Of a stretch of DNA of 64,000 bases, positions 1 to 10,988 are shown piece after piece. The position numbers were made by a program, and so were the translations under genes. The stretch comes from Cliona cf. orientalis (Eukaryota; Porifera; Demospongiae; Clionaida; Clionaidae), in NCBI GenBank assembly GCA_963930775.1, contig OZ005689.1:26286058-26350057 (forward strand), read 5' to 3'. The number at the start of each line of letters is the position of its first letter. The stretch's first letter is position 1. Below the pieces are notes generated by a model. The model searched no databases. It worked only from the letters and a program-made list of their open reading frames with translations, and was not told the origin of the DNA.

Positions 1-2
1 GA

Positions 3-629
3 TCCAAGCCAGTGATAACTGCAATTCCCCAGGATTTTGGTATCCATATATATACCACCCAAGAAATAGAAGGACGAGTAGGGCTAGCAAAGGAGTACAG
101 AAGGTATTGGAATGAAAAGGCAAGAGAATACAGTCGTGATAAAAGATTGATGTCGAAGATGGATGGTACAGCTGTTAAAGGAGCCATAAATACCAGTTGG
201 ACACTACATAAATCGAAGCTGCTCTTGCATCAAGCTGATGAACTTGTAGAGAAGGCAACTGCTGTGTGGCCGAACAAAGCAGCGAGAGATCACATTCTCA
301 AAGGAATCTTGCACAACACTAAGCGTGTAAAAGTGGCTGATAGTCATCTAAACCTGCTCTACGATGAATTACAATTAAGTGAAGAGAAGATATCAAAGGA
401 AAAGGAGATGGATAGTGCAATAACAGAGCTGAGAAGGGCCCAGGATGCTTTACACAAAGCAATAGAAAACAAGCGAGCTGATGTAAATAAAGCTGAACAG
501 CCGCATGATAATGAAGTAATTGCAGTGGCTGATGTTCCAGACTTAACTGGTGAGGAACTGGTTGAAGCTGTTAAGACCGACCAGCTTTCACAGGCGTACG
601 AAAGTGATCATGAATCAGAAGGTGACTGA
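3..629 (+). CDS. 3' exon of an unrecognised protein gene (partial)
   Basis: The frame is open from the first bases of the window to the TGA at 627-629, so the gene enters from the left and the GTG near position 12 is not its start. About 208 residues are visible. The middle is basic with repeated Trp/Tyr (YRRYWNEKAREYSRD, then NTSWTLHKSK). Residues ~120-160 are rich in E/K/L and look like a coiled coil (SEEKISKEKEMDSAITEL). The tail is acidic and ends SDHESEGD. No signal peptide or membrane segment is seen. I do not recognise the family. It is one of the few long undamaged frames here, so it may be a real host gene or the C-terminus of a transposon protein. Confidence 0.5.
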   Translation, partial: SKPVITAIPQDFGIHIYTTQEIEGRVGLAKEYRRYWNEKAREYSRDKRLMSKMDGTAVKGAINTSWTLHKSKLLLHQADELVEKATAVWPNKAARDHILKGILHNTKRVKVADSHLNLLYDELQLSEEKISKEKEMDSAITELRRAQDALHKAIENKRADVNKAEQPHDNEVIAVADVPDLTGEELVEAVKTDQLSQAYESDHESEGD

Positions 630-1100
630 AACTTGATATTCATACATTTAAATCATTTCCTGATGCTGAGCTGACTGCTGAATCTATAGCTATTTATTCT
701 AATTTGTCCCTGATTATTGTATCAAACTAATGATTTATTCATTCAAGATTATACGTATAAATAACGGTATAGCACAAATTACAAACTACATAACTCACAG
801 TGTTATACATACAGGTATTCAGCACTGAGACCGACAGTTACACATATTGTTAGATGTTACCTAGGTAATTAGTGACAGAATAATATTCTCCAATACAGAG
901 GAATATCAATATTATAATGTTAAACAGGGAACCTCATGTTGGTGTACACAGTGATGCTGTGGGTAATAATATTATGCTCAATGCAAAAGAATAGGTACTA
1001 ATTAAATTCCTATGTCAACATCTAACAAGTCCGTTATAATAATATGGTAGCCACTGTCTCGTATTGGCCCTTCCTGCAGAGATATCTGCCATATATGTCA
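630..1100. other. Non-coding, 3' flank
   Basis: AT-rich sequence after the stop of the first gene. I see no coding frame or repeat family in it; it may include the 3' UTR. Confidence 0.4.
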
Positions 1101-1290
1101 TAGTTACATGACCTTAATTGGGGTGCATGAGATGCATGGTTGAATGCACCCCAATTAAGGTCTTGTAACTGTCTTATTGGCCCATGACCCCCTCTCATCA
1201 CTGGCCTACCCTATGATCACCCACACCCCTATGGTGGCCGGCAATTTGCCTAATAAAAACTTTGGTTGCTAGGTGATGGCCAATAAATAA
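1101..1290. repeat. Hairpin repeat, copy 1 (pair with 44.7 kb)
   Basis: Two 28-bp arms (1101-1128 and 1143-1170; core ACCTTAATTGGGGTGCAT) are nearly perfect inverse complements around a 14-base loop holding GATGCATG. The same hairpin with a similar loop occurs at 44684-44752. After both hairpins comes a related stretch ending near TAAAAACTNTGGTTGCTAGG, so the repeat unit is longer than the hairpin. Probably a small MITE or foldback element; its ends are not defined. Confidence 0.65.
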
Positions 1291-1494
1291 TTATGTAACA
1301 TAATATATTGATCACAATGCCCTATGGAGCCACATGCAACCATCTGTACACAGTGCCTTGGTTGTGGTTGTGCTATCCATCAACATTGCAGTGTTGTGGT
1401 TACTACACTTATGCCTACATCACTGGTTGTACTCGCTGCTCATAATTATTATATGAGAATAAAGAGCATACTTTCTCCACTATAGATAACTCAG

Positions 1495-1766
1495 CAAGGG
1501 CGGAGAAATGGGGGGGGGGGGGGGGGGGGGGCAGGGGGGCTTCAATCCCCCCCCCCCCCCCCCCCCCCCATTTTATCACGTGCCAATACTATAAAATTAT
1601 AGCAACATACGTAGTTCTGGGTGTTTGCAAAAGAATCAAATAGCTAGCTACTAAATCAGTCCAAAAACCGCCACCAGAATGCATCAGAAACGAAATTTCC
1701 AAACTTCCTGGGGAGTATGCCCCCAGACCCCCCCCACCCACTTTTGCTACCTGTTTTCCGCCCTTG
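1495..1766. mobile_element. MITE with poly-G/poly-C core
   Basis: CAAGGGCGGAGAA at the left end is matched by the inverse complement TTTTCCGCCCTTG at the right end. Near the left end is a run of about 20 G, a short spacer, then a run of about 23 C, able to fold into a G:C hairpin. No clear target duplication flanks it. The run lengths are likely unstable and may be imprecise in the assembly. Confidence 0.5.
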
Positions 1767-2620
1767 GTCGATATACCCAATTTAACTGCATATAATATTA
1801 TAGACATCTCGAAAACCCATGTACATTATTATATACAATTAAGGTAGTCATTATGCATACATGCATGATATCATATCAACTCTATCTACAGTCTGTTAGT
1901 GACCGACACTTAATTTACTGTTAATCCAGCAAGAGTAGCTAGCTAACTATGCCCCCTTTTTTCTTAATTTTAGCAAGGAATTGATTCTTTTTGAAAGAAT
2001 CCTGCCTACAGGTCTGACATCCTTTCAAATTTAATTTTTTTCCTACTTTCCTACCCCATTAATTTTTGCTTTAGATTTCTTAGTCCTACATAATATTATA
2101 TCTGTCCTTACAGATCTGTTTATCAATCTACCATAGTTAATTGAATACAATGCATGATCCAATTTAATGCAAGAAATTAGCATTTTACATACAAATTCTG
2201 ATAAGTTAAACGTGTATAATTATGGAGTGATTGACGACCTTTACCAGAAAAATGCCCATGTTGTATTAGATTAAGTATGGTATACAGTAGCTAATAGGGC
2301 TATATGTAGCATTTAAGTCCAATCCAGTGCTGGTCACACATCGGATACACCATGAACTTGAACTGCTTCCCCCTCCAGAAATATCAATTAGAGTCCAATC
2401 ATCTCCTAATAACCGGGCCCCTCCAGAAATATCCGGCTGCTGCTCCCCCTCCCCCCTCATACCAAAAATACCCCTCCAGAAAAGCCTGAGGTCTCCCTTG
2501 GACCCATAGGAAACAGTAAAAATAATACCCCCTCTGGATGTAATTAAAACCTCAAAAACTACCCCCCAGGAAACAATGTAGGTACCCCCTCCAGAAGTAA
2601 TTAACACTCCTCAATAGGGG
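1767..2620. other. Non-coding upstream region with irregular CCCCTCCAGAAATA repeats
   Basis: 1767-2300 shows nothing recognisable. From ~2360 to 2610 the motif CCCCTCCAGAAATA or close variants recurs about five times at irregular spacing, directly before the Helentron coding region. It may belong to the 5' terminal region of that element, but I could not define a terminus. Confidence 0.4.
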
Positions 2621-2629
2621 GTGTATGCT

Positions 2630-2637
2630 TATAAAAT
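2630..2637 (+). promoter_or_regulatory. Possible TATA box of the Helentron
   Basis: TATAAAAT lies just upstream of the open frame of the Helentron protein. The first ATG (2636) is followed after one codon by TAG, so translation would have to start at a later ATG such as 2678. This is a sequence match only. Confidence 0.25.
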
Positions 2638-2644
2638 GGAATAG

Positions 2645-3868
2645 CCCAATAGAGCATTAGAAAGCCCAAATGAATCTATGACTAGACGTGAGCAAATCCG
2701 AACATACACTGCCAAAAAGAGAGCATTAGAAAGCCCAAGTGAAACTATGGCTAGACGTGAGCAAGATCGAACATACACTGCCAAAAAGAGAGCATTAGAA
2801 AGTCCAAGTGAAGCTATGGCTAGACGTGAGCAAGATCGAACATACACTGCCAAAAAGAGAGCTTTGAGTGTTTCCACTGATGTTGCCATTGCTAGTTTTC
2901 AATCAAAAGCAAAGATGTGTCCAGATTTCGTGTGCACCATTTGTCATCGCATGATGTATAAACAAAATGTTGTTGCATGTAACAAGTCTAAGTACACTAA
3001 AGCCAGTGATGAACTCCTAGAACAAGTGTTTTGTGCTGACTATAGCTACACTAGTTCAGATGGTAATCAATGGTTGTGCAGAACCTGTGACAATGCATTG
3101 TCTAGAGGTAATATGCCAGTGCCAGTACAAGCCCAAGCCAACTGTTTGCAATTAGACCCAATACCTGATGAACTGTCCACTCTGAATGCCCTAGAACTAA
3201 GATTGATATCACTGAGAGTTCCATTCATGAAAATGGTAGCATTGCCCTCTGGTAAACAAAGAAGCATCCATGGTCCAGCAGTGAATGTACCCTCTAAACT
3301 TGATAGCCTATGTACTGTGCTCCCCAGATTGCCCACACAGTCAAAACTGGTAGCACCCAAATTGAAGCGTAAATTGAAATACAAGGGCCATTACATGTAT
3401 GCCTATGTCTCCCCAGAAAAACTTATGAATGCCTTGAGATGGCTCAAAGCCAACAATCCTTTGTATGCAGATATTGACATAAATGATAGCTGATTTGACC
3501 AATCAGTAGCAGATGATTTTGACCTTTTTGGTGGATTACTGAGACAGGCTGAGACTAATTGTGAGAATAGCAGCCCTAATCCAGCACCTCAAGATCATAT
3601 CAGTGATAACAGTAAAAGCCACAGTAATGCTGAACATACCACAACCTATGGTGTACCTAGTAGTGTTACAAAGGAAGTAGCAATAGCCTCAGATGCACTA
3701 ACAGCACTAGCCCAACAGAATGGTTTTACTATCCATGATGTACCAAGAGATGGCAATTGTCAATTTAATGCTATTGCATACCAACTTGAGTTTGTTAATG
3801 CAAGTGAGATGAGAGCAATTATTGCAAACCACTTAGAGAATAACAGTTGTTCTATTGTAACTTTGTAG
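2645..3868 (+). pseudogene. Helentron protein N-terminus: STPR-like repeats, DUF6570-like domain, start of OTU
   Basis: Three 23-residue repeats (ARREQDRTYTAKKRALESPS) start at 2678, 2747 and 2816, an exact 69-bp DNA period. Their length and basic character resemble the DNA-binding STPR repeat (inference). A Cys region follows (CTICHRMMY ... CADYSY ... CRTCDNAL) and then the conserved Helitron-associated segment with LDPIPDELSTLNALELRLIS, which I assign to DUF6570. A TGA at 3491-3493 interrupts the frame, which then continues into the OTU catalytic-Cys motif PRDGNCQFNAIAYQL and ends at a frameshift near 3860. Confidence 0.75.
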
Positions 3869-4852
3869 CACAGCCTATAGCAAGCGATAATGCCTATAAT
3901 GCAGACACAGAAGCCCCCACTGATCAAGATGCATATATTGATAGTGTTCAAGATCCTGAGCAGCAAATGCAATTACGGTGGCAGAAGTATAAATATGGAG
4001 TCAGAAATGGAGCCTGGGGTGACCATGTCACACTACAAGCCATAGCTAACGAGTTCAATGTGGCAATCAATGTGTTGAGTAGTGAACACTCCGATATAAC
4101 CCATATTGTACCAAACAGTGAAAACATTTTGCATGAGATTTACATTGGCCTTATATTGCAGTATCACTATGTTGGTCTTGACAAGCTAACTATCCTTGAT
4201 AATCTTGAGAATAGCTCAGATAGTGCCCCCACAGACAATACTAATGACCCATTAAATGATGATGTAATAGCAGAAGGTGATGAGCATATCAGACAGATCA
4301 CAGGTGGTCCACAGGCAAGCATGGTGTCACTTGAAAATCCAGAAGCATTTGGTCAAATAGTTTCAGTAGCACCAGCTGAAGGGCAAAAACCACTATCCAT
4401 CATGACTGATTCCAATTTTGAAGCCATTGTTAATCCTGACAAGTTTTGTTTTGGTAATGGCACATTTAATACTGAAAGGCATAAGAAATTGACATACAGA
4501 AAATACTTCAATCAGCGTTTGCTAGACATTGATGGTCGATTTGCTCGTGACCTTGACTACCTTTTTGTTGCCCAGTACATTGTTGAAGCAAAACAAGTGT
4601 TGGACGATGGCAATAATTACATATGGAGACAAAAACCACAAGCCAGGCAATTTACTGCTTCACAAGCTAAAGATAGTGCACTATTGACCCAGTTTGTACG
4701 CTCAGACAAAGCATACAGTTTCATGAAAAACATTCGAGGCTCCCCACCATATTACCAACGCACATTTTATGACTTGCTAGCAATGATACGGCAATTAGGT
4801 ACACCCACATGGTTCTTTACATTATCAGCTGCTGACTTGAAATGGCCCTGAC
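3847..4852 (+). pseudogene. Helentron protein: OTU C-terminal half and Rep N-terminal domain
   Basis: In the next frame the OTU domain continues (GAWGDHVTLQAIANEFN) to the likely catalytic-His motif YHYVGLD, so Cys and His of the protease sit in two frames. After an acidic linker comes the Helitron-like N domain: TYRKYFNQRLLDIDGRFARD, LFVAQYIVEAKQV, then MKNIRGSPPYYQRTFYDLLA and PTWFFTLSAADLKWP, the classic region ahead of the Rep catalytic motifs. The frame breaks at 4852 just after KWP. Confidence 0.85.
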
Positions 4853-5765
4853 ATGATTCAACCAAGATAGTATGGTATACATTACAGTGATGAACAGGTT
4901 GAAGCATTGTCATTTGAGGAAAATCAAACTGGCTTCGGAGAAACCCAGTTACTGCCGCCAGACATTTCCACTACAGGCTAAACACATTCTTTCAAGACTT
5001 CCTGAAATCGACCGCTAATCCATTAGGCGAAATTGTCGACTATGGCATTCGTATTGAGTTCCAAGCCAGAGGTTCCCCACATGCTCACTGTGTAATCTGG
5101 GTCAAAGATGCTCCAAAGTATGGCATAGACAGTGATGAAAAAGTATGTGCCTTTATTGATCAATATATAACCTGTGCAGTTCCGAAAACAGATTGCAAGC
5201 TAAAAAACCTTGTATTGTTACTTCAATAGCACAAGCATTCCACATATTGCAAACGAAACAAGTGTTGTCGATTTAATTTTCCAAAACCACCTAGCTCCAA
5301 GACACTGATAGCTACACCTGAGTCAGACACAGATGTTGTAAAGAGTGCACAGGCTACGTTAACCAAAGTTCACAAAGTGCTATCAGATGGTAACACAGAC
5401 TTGAGCCTTGATGATCTACTAGTCAAAGCAGATATTAGTCCCAGTGAGTACACAAAAGCCTTAGAAGTGTCCACCAAAGGCAGTGTTGTGGTATTAAAGA
5501 GAGAGCCTAATGAATGCAATATCAACAACTACAATGGCCCAGTAACACAGCATGGCAAGCCAACACTGACATTCAGTATGTACTCAATGCATATGCTTGT
5601 GTTATGTATGTAGCTTCATATATCATGAAAACAGACAAAGCCATGGGTCAATTGTTGAAACAAGTAGCCGCTGAAGCGAGAACTGACGAAATAAAACAAC
5701 AATTACGTAAAGTTGGCTCAGCCTTTCTAACACAGAGAAGTCAGTGCACAAGAAGCTGTCTATAG
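4853..5765 (+). pseudogene. Helentron Rep catalytic domain (HUH and tyrosine motifs)
   Basis: The HUH metal-binding motif is visible as GSPHAHCVIWVKDA at about 5086-5127, in a frame open from ~4930 to a TAG at 5227-5229. The same frame continues with HSTYCKRNKCCRFNFPKPPS, the usual Cys/His stretch. After another shift near 5560 the catalytic-tyrosine region MYVASYIMKTDKAMG appears at ~5606-5650. Order and spacing match the Rep of rolling-circle transposons, which nicks and joins single-stranded ends. At least three reading-frame lesions disable it. Confidence 0.85.
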
Positions 5766-6756
5766 AATACTGTCATTACCTATGAAACAATTGAGCAGAT
5801 CTGATGTTTGTTGATACTAACCCCAAAAGCGATAGAATAGCTGTACTTAAGAACAAAGAAATGCTTAGCCAATTGGAAGATGATGACACAGATGTGTTCC
5901 AAAAGAGCCTAATTGATAGATACCAACATAGACCACAGCATTTGCAATCCATGTGTCTAGCTGAGTTTGCTGCCACTTATGTCACTAACTACCAATACAC
6001 TAACGATAATATGTGTGATGCTTTACCACCCACTGAGAGTGAAATAGAGTCAAAAACTATCACACTAATTGATGGCTTTGGTAAAATGAATAAATGCAAA
6101 AAAGAAGCAGTCATAAGATTCCATAAATATAATAAAGATGCTGAGCCTAGCAATTGGTACAGAGCTAAACTAATGCTATACTACCCATGGTACAATGAGC
6201 ACAGGGACTTACTAGGTGGCTATGCAACCTACAAAGACCGTTACCAACATGTACAGTCCATAGTTCACACTAATGAGCAAAAATATTGTAAGGATCATGT
6301 TGACAATGTTGACATAGATGAGCATGGTCCACCAGAGCATTTGTGGAGTCAGATTGCCCCAAGTACAGAGGAAGCCAGAGCCCAATCATTAGCCGAAGGC
6401 AGTGAAGTACTAACAAATGTGTCTCAAGAAGACCTCAGAAACAATGCTGAGCTAAGCACAGCAACAACCACTAACTTGCATGCAAGGTTTGAGAGTGCTA
6501 GTAGTTCACAAGAAATAGCAGTAGACGAATATAGAAACCTTTTGAGACAGTTAAATGACAAACAGAGAGCCATGGTCATGTTCCATCGTAACTGGTGTAA
6601 ACAGGCAGTCATAGCATTGAAACAAGGCAAACCAATTGAGCCATACAGAATGTTCCTAAGTGGTCCAGGTGGAGTTGGTAAATCACATATCATAAGATTA
6701 ATCCACTCAGACACAATCAAATTTCTCAAACTGTCAGTGAGCCAGATGATGATGTC
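5766..6756 (+). pseudogene. Helentron Rep-helicase linker and helicase Walker A
   Basis: A frame of ~315 residues from 5804 carries the conserved Rep-helicase linker (LAEFAATYVTNYQY, then SNWYRAKLMLYYPWYNE and DLLGGYATYKDRY) and the helicase start LNDKQRAMVMFHRNW. Walker A is FLSGPGGVGKSHIIRLIH near 6650-6705. The frame is lost near 6735-6760, within what should be one continuous helicase, and resumes in the next frame. PIF1-like helicases unwind DNA during Helitron transposition. Confidence 0.85.
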
Positions 6757-7494
6757 ATGGTATTGCTTACAGCTCCCACTGGCGTTGCAGCATTTAACAT
6801 CAATGGCATGACGTTACATTCAGCATTCTTACTTGGCACTAGCAAGTACACTGGTTTTCAGCCACTAGGTCATGACAGACTAAATACATTGAGAACCAAA
6901 CTGTCAAAATTAGCGTTAATTATTATTGATGAAGTGAGCATGGTTGGGTCAAACATGTTGTTAGAAATCCACAAACGACTACAACAAATCAAAGGTATAT
7001 CAGCAGATGTAACATTTGGCGGAGTAAGCATTTTAGCAGTTGGTGACTTGTATCAGCTACCCCCTGTTGGACAACCATGGCTATTCTCCACTGTAAGTGA
7101 CAGTTATGCACAGCTGTACAGATCTGGGTCACTGTGGGTTGATAAATTTCAAATGCTTGAATTGAGTGAAATAATGCGACAAAGAGGAGACAGCTCATTT
7201 GCTGAAATGTTGTGTAGAGTAGGAACCGCAGATTGTACACCTGCAGATGTTGACATGCTTAAATCTAGAGAGATAACAGGTGACACACCAAACTATCCAA
7301 ATGATGCCTTGCATGTATATAGATTGAACCGTGATGTTGAGTCTAGAAACACAGTCATGTTGAACACATTAGCCCCACAATATGAACAGTATCCATTAAA
7401 GCTAGCGATGCTATGGCTGGACAAACAGCACACATTGAACTTTCCACATTGTCTCACAAACGACAAGAAACTGGTGGCCTACACAGTGTACTAA
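6757..7494 (+). pseudogene. Helentron PIF1-like helicase core
   Basis: This frame continues the helicase: APTGVAAFNINGMTLHSAF, Walker B IIIDEVSMVG (about 6919-6948), and motif III GDLYQLPPVGQPWLF. LSEIMRQRGDSSFAEML follows. It reads to a stop at 7494, where the frame shifts again before the C-terminal helicase motifs. The Walker residues look intact. Confidence 0.88.
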
Positions 7495-8662
7495 AACTAT
7501 CCGTTGGTGCCCGTGTCATGTTAACAACAAATGTTGATGTATCAGATGGCCTAGTTAATGGAGCAAGAGGAGAAGTAGTGCATGTTGTGACCAATAATCA
7601 TAACGTCGTTAAAACTGTGCTAGTGAAGTTTGACAATACACATGTTGGCTTAAAAGCAATGCAGTCTAGCCCACACTGTGCACCATATGCAGATGCAGTA
7701 CCAATATCTAAACATGAAGTTGTATTTCCTGCAAAAGGCAAAAAAGAATCAGAAATCACTCGTTTACAGTTTCTTCTGACATTAGCGTGGGCAACCACAA
7801 TCCATAAAGTGCAAGGGCTAACACTAAACGAGATTGTTGTAGATATGAAAGGTGGTCGTTTCACTTCAGGACAGGCCTATGTAGCATTCAGCAGAGTGAA
7901 AACATTACATGGTTTACACATTTTAAACTTTAATGCTAAATCAATCAAGTCAAATAGCGATGTACAGAATGAAATGGCTAGACTTAGTAAGAAACTGTTA
8001 CCTCCCACACCACAATTGCAATTCCTTTCACTCCCAAATAACTATGTCACAATAGCTTTGCTAAATGTGAGATCACTTGCTGCCAAACTGCCCGACATAG
8101 AGCAAGATATGTGCCTCAGAGCTGCCAATGTACTTGAGACATGGCTAACTACATCACAAGCTTCACCTACCATACTAACTGATCAAATGGTAATCATATG
8201 TGACAGACAAACTAGTAACAACAAGGGAGGTACTATGATTTGTGTCCCTAGTTACATGCAACCTTCTCAAACATGCACATTTACATCCAATAGCATTGAA
8301 GTAGCATGTGCTACATTAACATTGAATAGTGCAAACCAAATCCAGATATTTGTAGTATACAGGTCTCCTAATGTGCCATTGCAGGCATTTCTAACTACAA
8401 TATCGCAAGTGTTAATCTATGCCTCAAGCACTAATATGCCTCGTATAATACTGGGTGACTTTAATGATGACATTGTAACTCCAGCATTGTTAGCTTAATG
8501 TCAAATTATGGTTACACACAGTTAGTCATGAATCCAACCACATCTAAAGGCACACTAATAGATCATGTGTATTACAATAGGCCTACGAATGACATCATAG
8601 TACAAGTACACGACACCTATTATAGTGACCACGATACAATCTACTGTTTAATACCAATTTAA
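7480..8662 (+). pseudogene. Helentron helicase C-terminus fused to AP-type endonuclease
   Basis: The frame open from 7413 to 8498 carries helicase motifs LTTNVDVSDGLVNGARGEV and TIHKVQGLTLNEIVVDMKGG, then SGQAYVAFSRVKTLHGL. A fused endonuclease/exonuclease/phosphatase domain follows: ALLNVRSLAAKLPDI, VVYRSPN, and IILGDFNDD. After a one-base shift at ~8495 the last motifs continue (GTLIDHVYYN, then YYSDHDTIYCL) to a TAA at 8660-8662. All main EEP metal/phosphate motifs are present. The domain at this position distinguishes Helentrons from canonical Helitrons. Confidence 0.88.
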
Positions 8663-8924
8663 GCTGACTCTTGCATTGTGCCAGCCATAAGCAAACATGC
8701 CAGAAAATGCCCAAGTCGTAATCAATACCAGCCAATACTAATTAGAAATGTATAGTATCTATCCTATAGTTAAATCATTTAAAATTGAATGCTTTTACTA
8801 TTAAATCAATGCAATAATGTGATAACGTGATAATGTGATATTATCATAATAACCTCATTATAATTCAAATTTAACCTCAAAAGCAGTTGAATCACAAATT
8901 GGAACCTGAAACGTTGAATTCAAC

Positions 8925-9965
8925 ATGGCAGCCAAGAGAAAGTTGGAGTTTGAGGACTACACCCGAGTAAATGATGAAGTTGGAAGTGCCGACATCCATG
9001 GTGTTGTGACTAGCATTTCACCCTTGAAGAAATCGAAAAAAGGAAACACGTACTACCATGGACAAGTATGTGACGGCAAGCAGAGCTTGCGTTTTATCGG
9101 CTTTGCCTCGACCCACCAAAAACTTCTTCGAGACTTCCTAGACAAGAGGAAGGCGGTCGAGATACGCAACTGCCAAATAAAGAAGTCAAACAGACATTCT
9201 GACAAATTAGAGGTCATGGTCAAAGGAGCAACCAAAATCTATCCTTCGCCAAAAAAGTTTGATGTTTCTGAGCTGGAGTTTCAGAGAACTGAGGCAATAG
9301 ATGAAACTCAAGCTTTCACAATTATCGATGTCTGTGTAAAAGTGGTAAACTGTAGTGAACCAGTCACACTTGGCACACGTCAGAAACAAGAAGTACAAGT
9401 CTCCGATGCTACGGGATGTGGTGTAGTTCAGCTTTGGGAGCAGAACATTGGTTTGCTGTCTCAGGGACGCAGCTATAAATTGCAACACTTCCACATTGTT
9501 GAATACGAGAACATAAAGTATATTGCTGCGCTGGTAAGGTAGCGAAGCACTCCCAATTGAAGACCTCAAATGTGTCGTACAGTCACCCGTTGATGCTGCC
9601 GATGTAGAAGCAACTTGCACCACTCTCCACAAGCCTAAAATTGCGGCCGTTTTCAAGATTGACAGTTTTTTTAAGTGTCTTAGGTGTGGGTCTAGGACCG
9701 AACCCGCTGATAATCAAGAGGTCAGGTGCTGCAATCAAGACTGTGGGATCTTGAATAATTCTGTTTTCTGCGAAAAATTCAACTCTGCAGAGATTCTTGT
9801 TGTCGAAGGACAGCAGAAGATTCAACTAACGGCATTTGGAGAAAGGTTAGCAAATTGCTTGGGGATAGCACCATCTCCCCAACAGAAGAAGCATTGATGA
9901 GATGCCCACCGATTTTGGAACTCAAATTCCAAAATAATGAGATCGTTAAAGTAGTGCACCAGTAA
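8925..9965 (+). pseudogene. RPA-like single-strand-binding protein of the Helentron
   Basis: The ATG at 8925 begins MAAKRKLEFEDY. The first ~205 residues contain two regions resembling OB folds (VVTSISPLKKSKKGNTYYH; FTIIDVCVKVVNCSEP). A shift near 9540 puts the rest in another frame, with a zinc-ribbon-like CLRCG ... CCNQDCG as in the RPA70 C-terminal domain. A further shift near 9885 leads to a stop at 9963-9965. Rolling-circle transposons often carry RPA-like genes, thought to protect single-stranded intermediates. It sits 262 bp after the endonuclease stop, same strand, probably with its own promoter in the AT-rich gap. Confidence 0.7.
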
Positions 9966-10518
9966 TTTTGGACTAAACATTGACTATAATACTATAATAG
10001 CTACACAACCGTTGTTTCGAACTTAACTTGAGTTGCTGCATATTATGTATTGTCACTCCTCTGATTTTCTAGTCAACAATTCATCACTTATCTGATTTTT
10101 CCATCAATTCGTCACATAATTGTTATCATCACTTATCTGATTTTCCAAAGAATTCATCACGTAAAGTAATTATTGTTCAGGGCGAACCTGAAAAAGCCCT
10201 GAATGCACGAGGTACAGCAAGCGGTACGCGGTCATACTGTGTATTGTGGGGTGATCATTTCAGTGAGGAGAGAGTTAAATTTTGAATGTAAGGTAATGGT
10301 CGTCATTCGCATGCTAGTCATACGGCACTGATCTGAAAGATGAGTGTAGGCAAGGTGAGTGCTATATATCACTCTGGTAAGGCTCAGGTCCATGATTAAC
10401 ATCACTGGTAGACTCCACTTCCCTTATCCCCTCAGGGCCTGGTTACAGGTACTTGGACTCATGGTCACAGTCACATGGAATAGGTGATCAACATTATTGG
10501 ACTATAGCTATTATACTA
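9966..10518. other. Flank between Helentron and next gene
   Basis: Mostly featureless. A short run of TCATCACTTATCTGATTTTCC-like units recurs two or three times at 10060-10160. ATGAGTGTAGGCAAG followed by GTGAGT near 10341 could be a first coding exon with splice donor for the UBX/HECT gene; support is weak. Confidence 0.3.
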
Positions 10519-10668
10519 GCAAATCTGTTATACTTTCACTGTAGTGGTAGCTTCTCAGGCTTAGCTATTGGGTACCAACCCCATGTGTGCATGGCAAATC
10601 TGTTATACTTTCACTGTAGTGGTAGCTTCTCAGGCTTAGCTATTGGGTACCAACCCCATGTGTGCATG
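10519..10668. repeat. Tandem duplication, 2 x 75 bp
   Basis: The 75-bp unit beginning GCAAATCTGTTATACTTTCA at 10519 is repeated essentially exactly from 10594. It is non-coding and lies in the presumed first intron or 5' flank of the UBX/HECT gene. Confidence 0.85.
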
Positions 10669-10682
10669 CATGCCTGTGTGCC

Positions 10683-10838
10683 TCCGTAGGCGGTGGCAAC
10701 AGTTAGTAGAAGGGTTCTTTGACATAAATATGACAAAAACTGGACTTTGATATTTTTGGACTGTTGATACTACTAAAAACGTGCATTGCGCCATATGCGC
10801 GTTTTGACAATATGCCGGGTTTTCTCAGATCCGGTCAC
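10683..10838 (+). mobile_element. Right-end fragment of the GTGACCGG MITE family
   Basis: CCTCCGTAGGCGG...GGCAACAGTTAG and the terminal sequence ending CCGGTCAC match the right end of the MITEs at 29585-30197, 36803-37184 and 48818-50837. The left half is missing. Confidence 0.65.
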
Positions 10839-10988
10839 AATTGTGGTGCTGCTTTTGAAGTTTATCATACATATCAACATATCCTGACTCCCGAAGTGTT
10901 GTTATATCAGATAATGAGCAGGTATTGCTATACTCGTACTTGTAATAATAGTTATTATAATAATAATATTATGTATATTATATTATAG

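Larger units (their letters stand above)
2620..9965 (+). mobile_element. Helentron-type rolling-circle transposon (decayed autonomous copy)
   Basis: In order on the plus strand: 23-aa tandem repeats, a Cys-rich DUF6570-like region, OTU protease, HUH Rep endonuclease, PIF1-like helicase, AP-type endonuclease, then a separate RPA-like gene. A C-terminal AP-type endonuclease fused to Rep/Hel is the published mark of Helentrons. The limits given are those of coding content; no terminal hairpin or target site could be assigned. Several frameshifts and in-frame stops show that this copy is inactive unless they are assembly errors. Confidence 0.85.

Noticed and set aside
2266-2607. 113-codon minus-strand frame rich in Gly/Ser
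   Set aside because: It arises from the repeated CCCCTCCAGAAATA words; no domain and low complexity.
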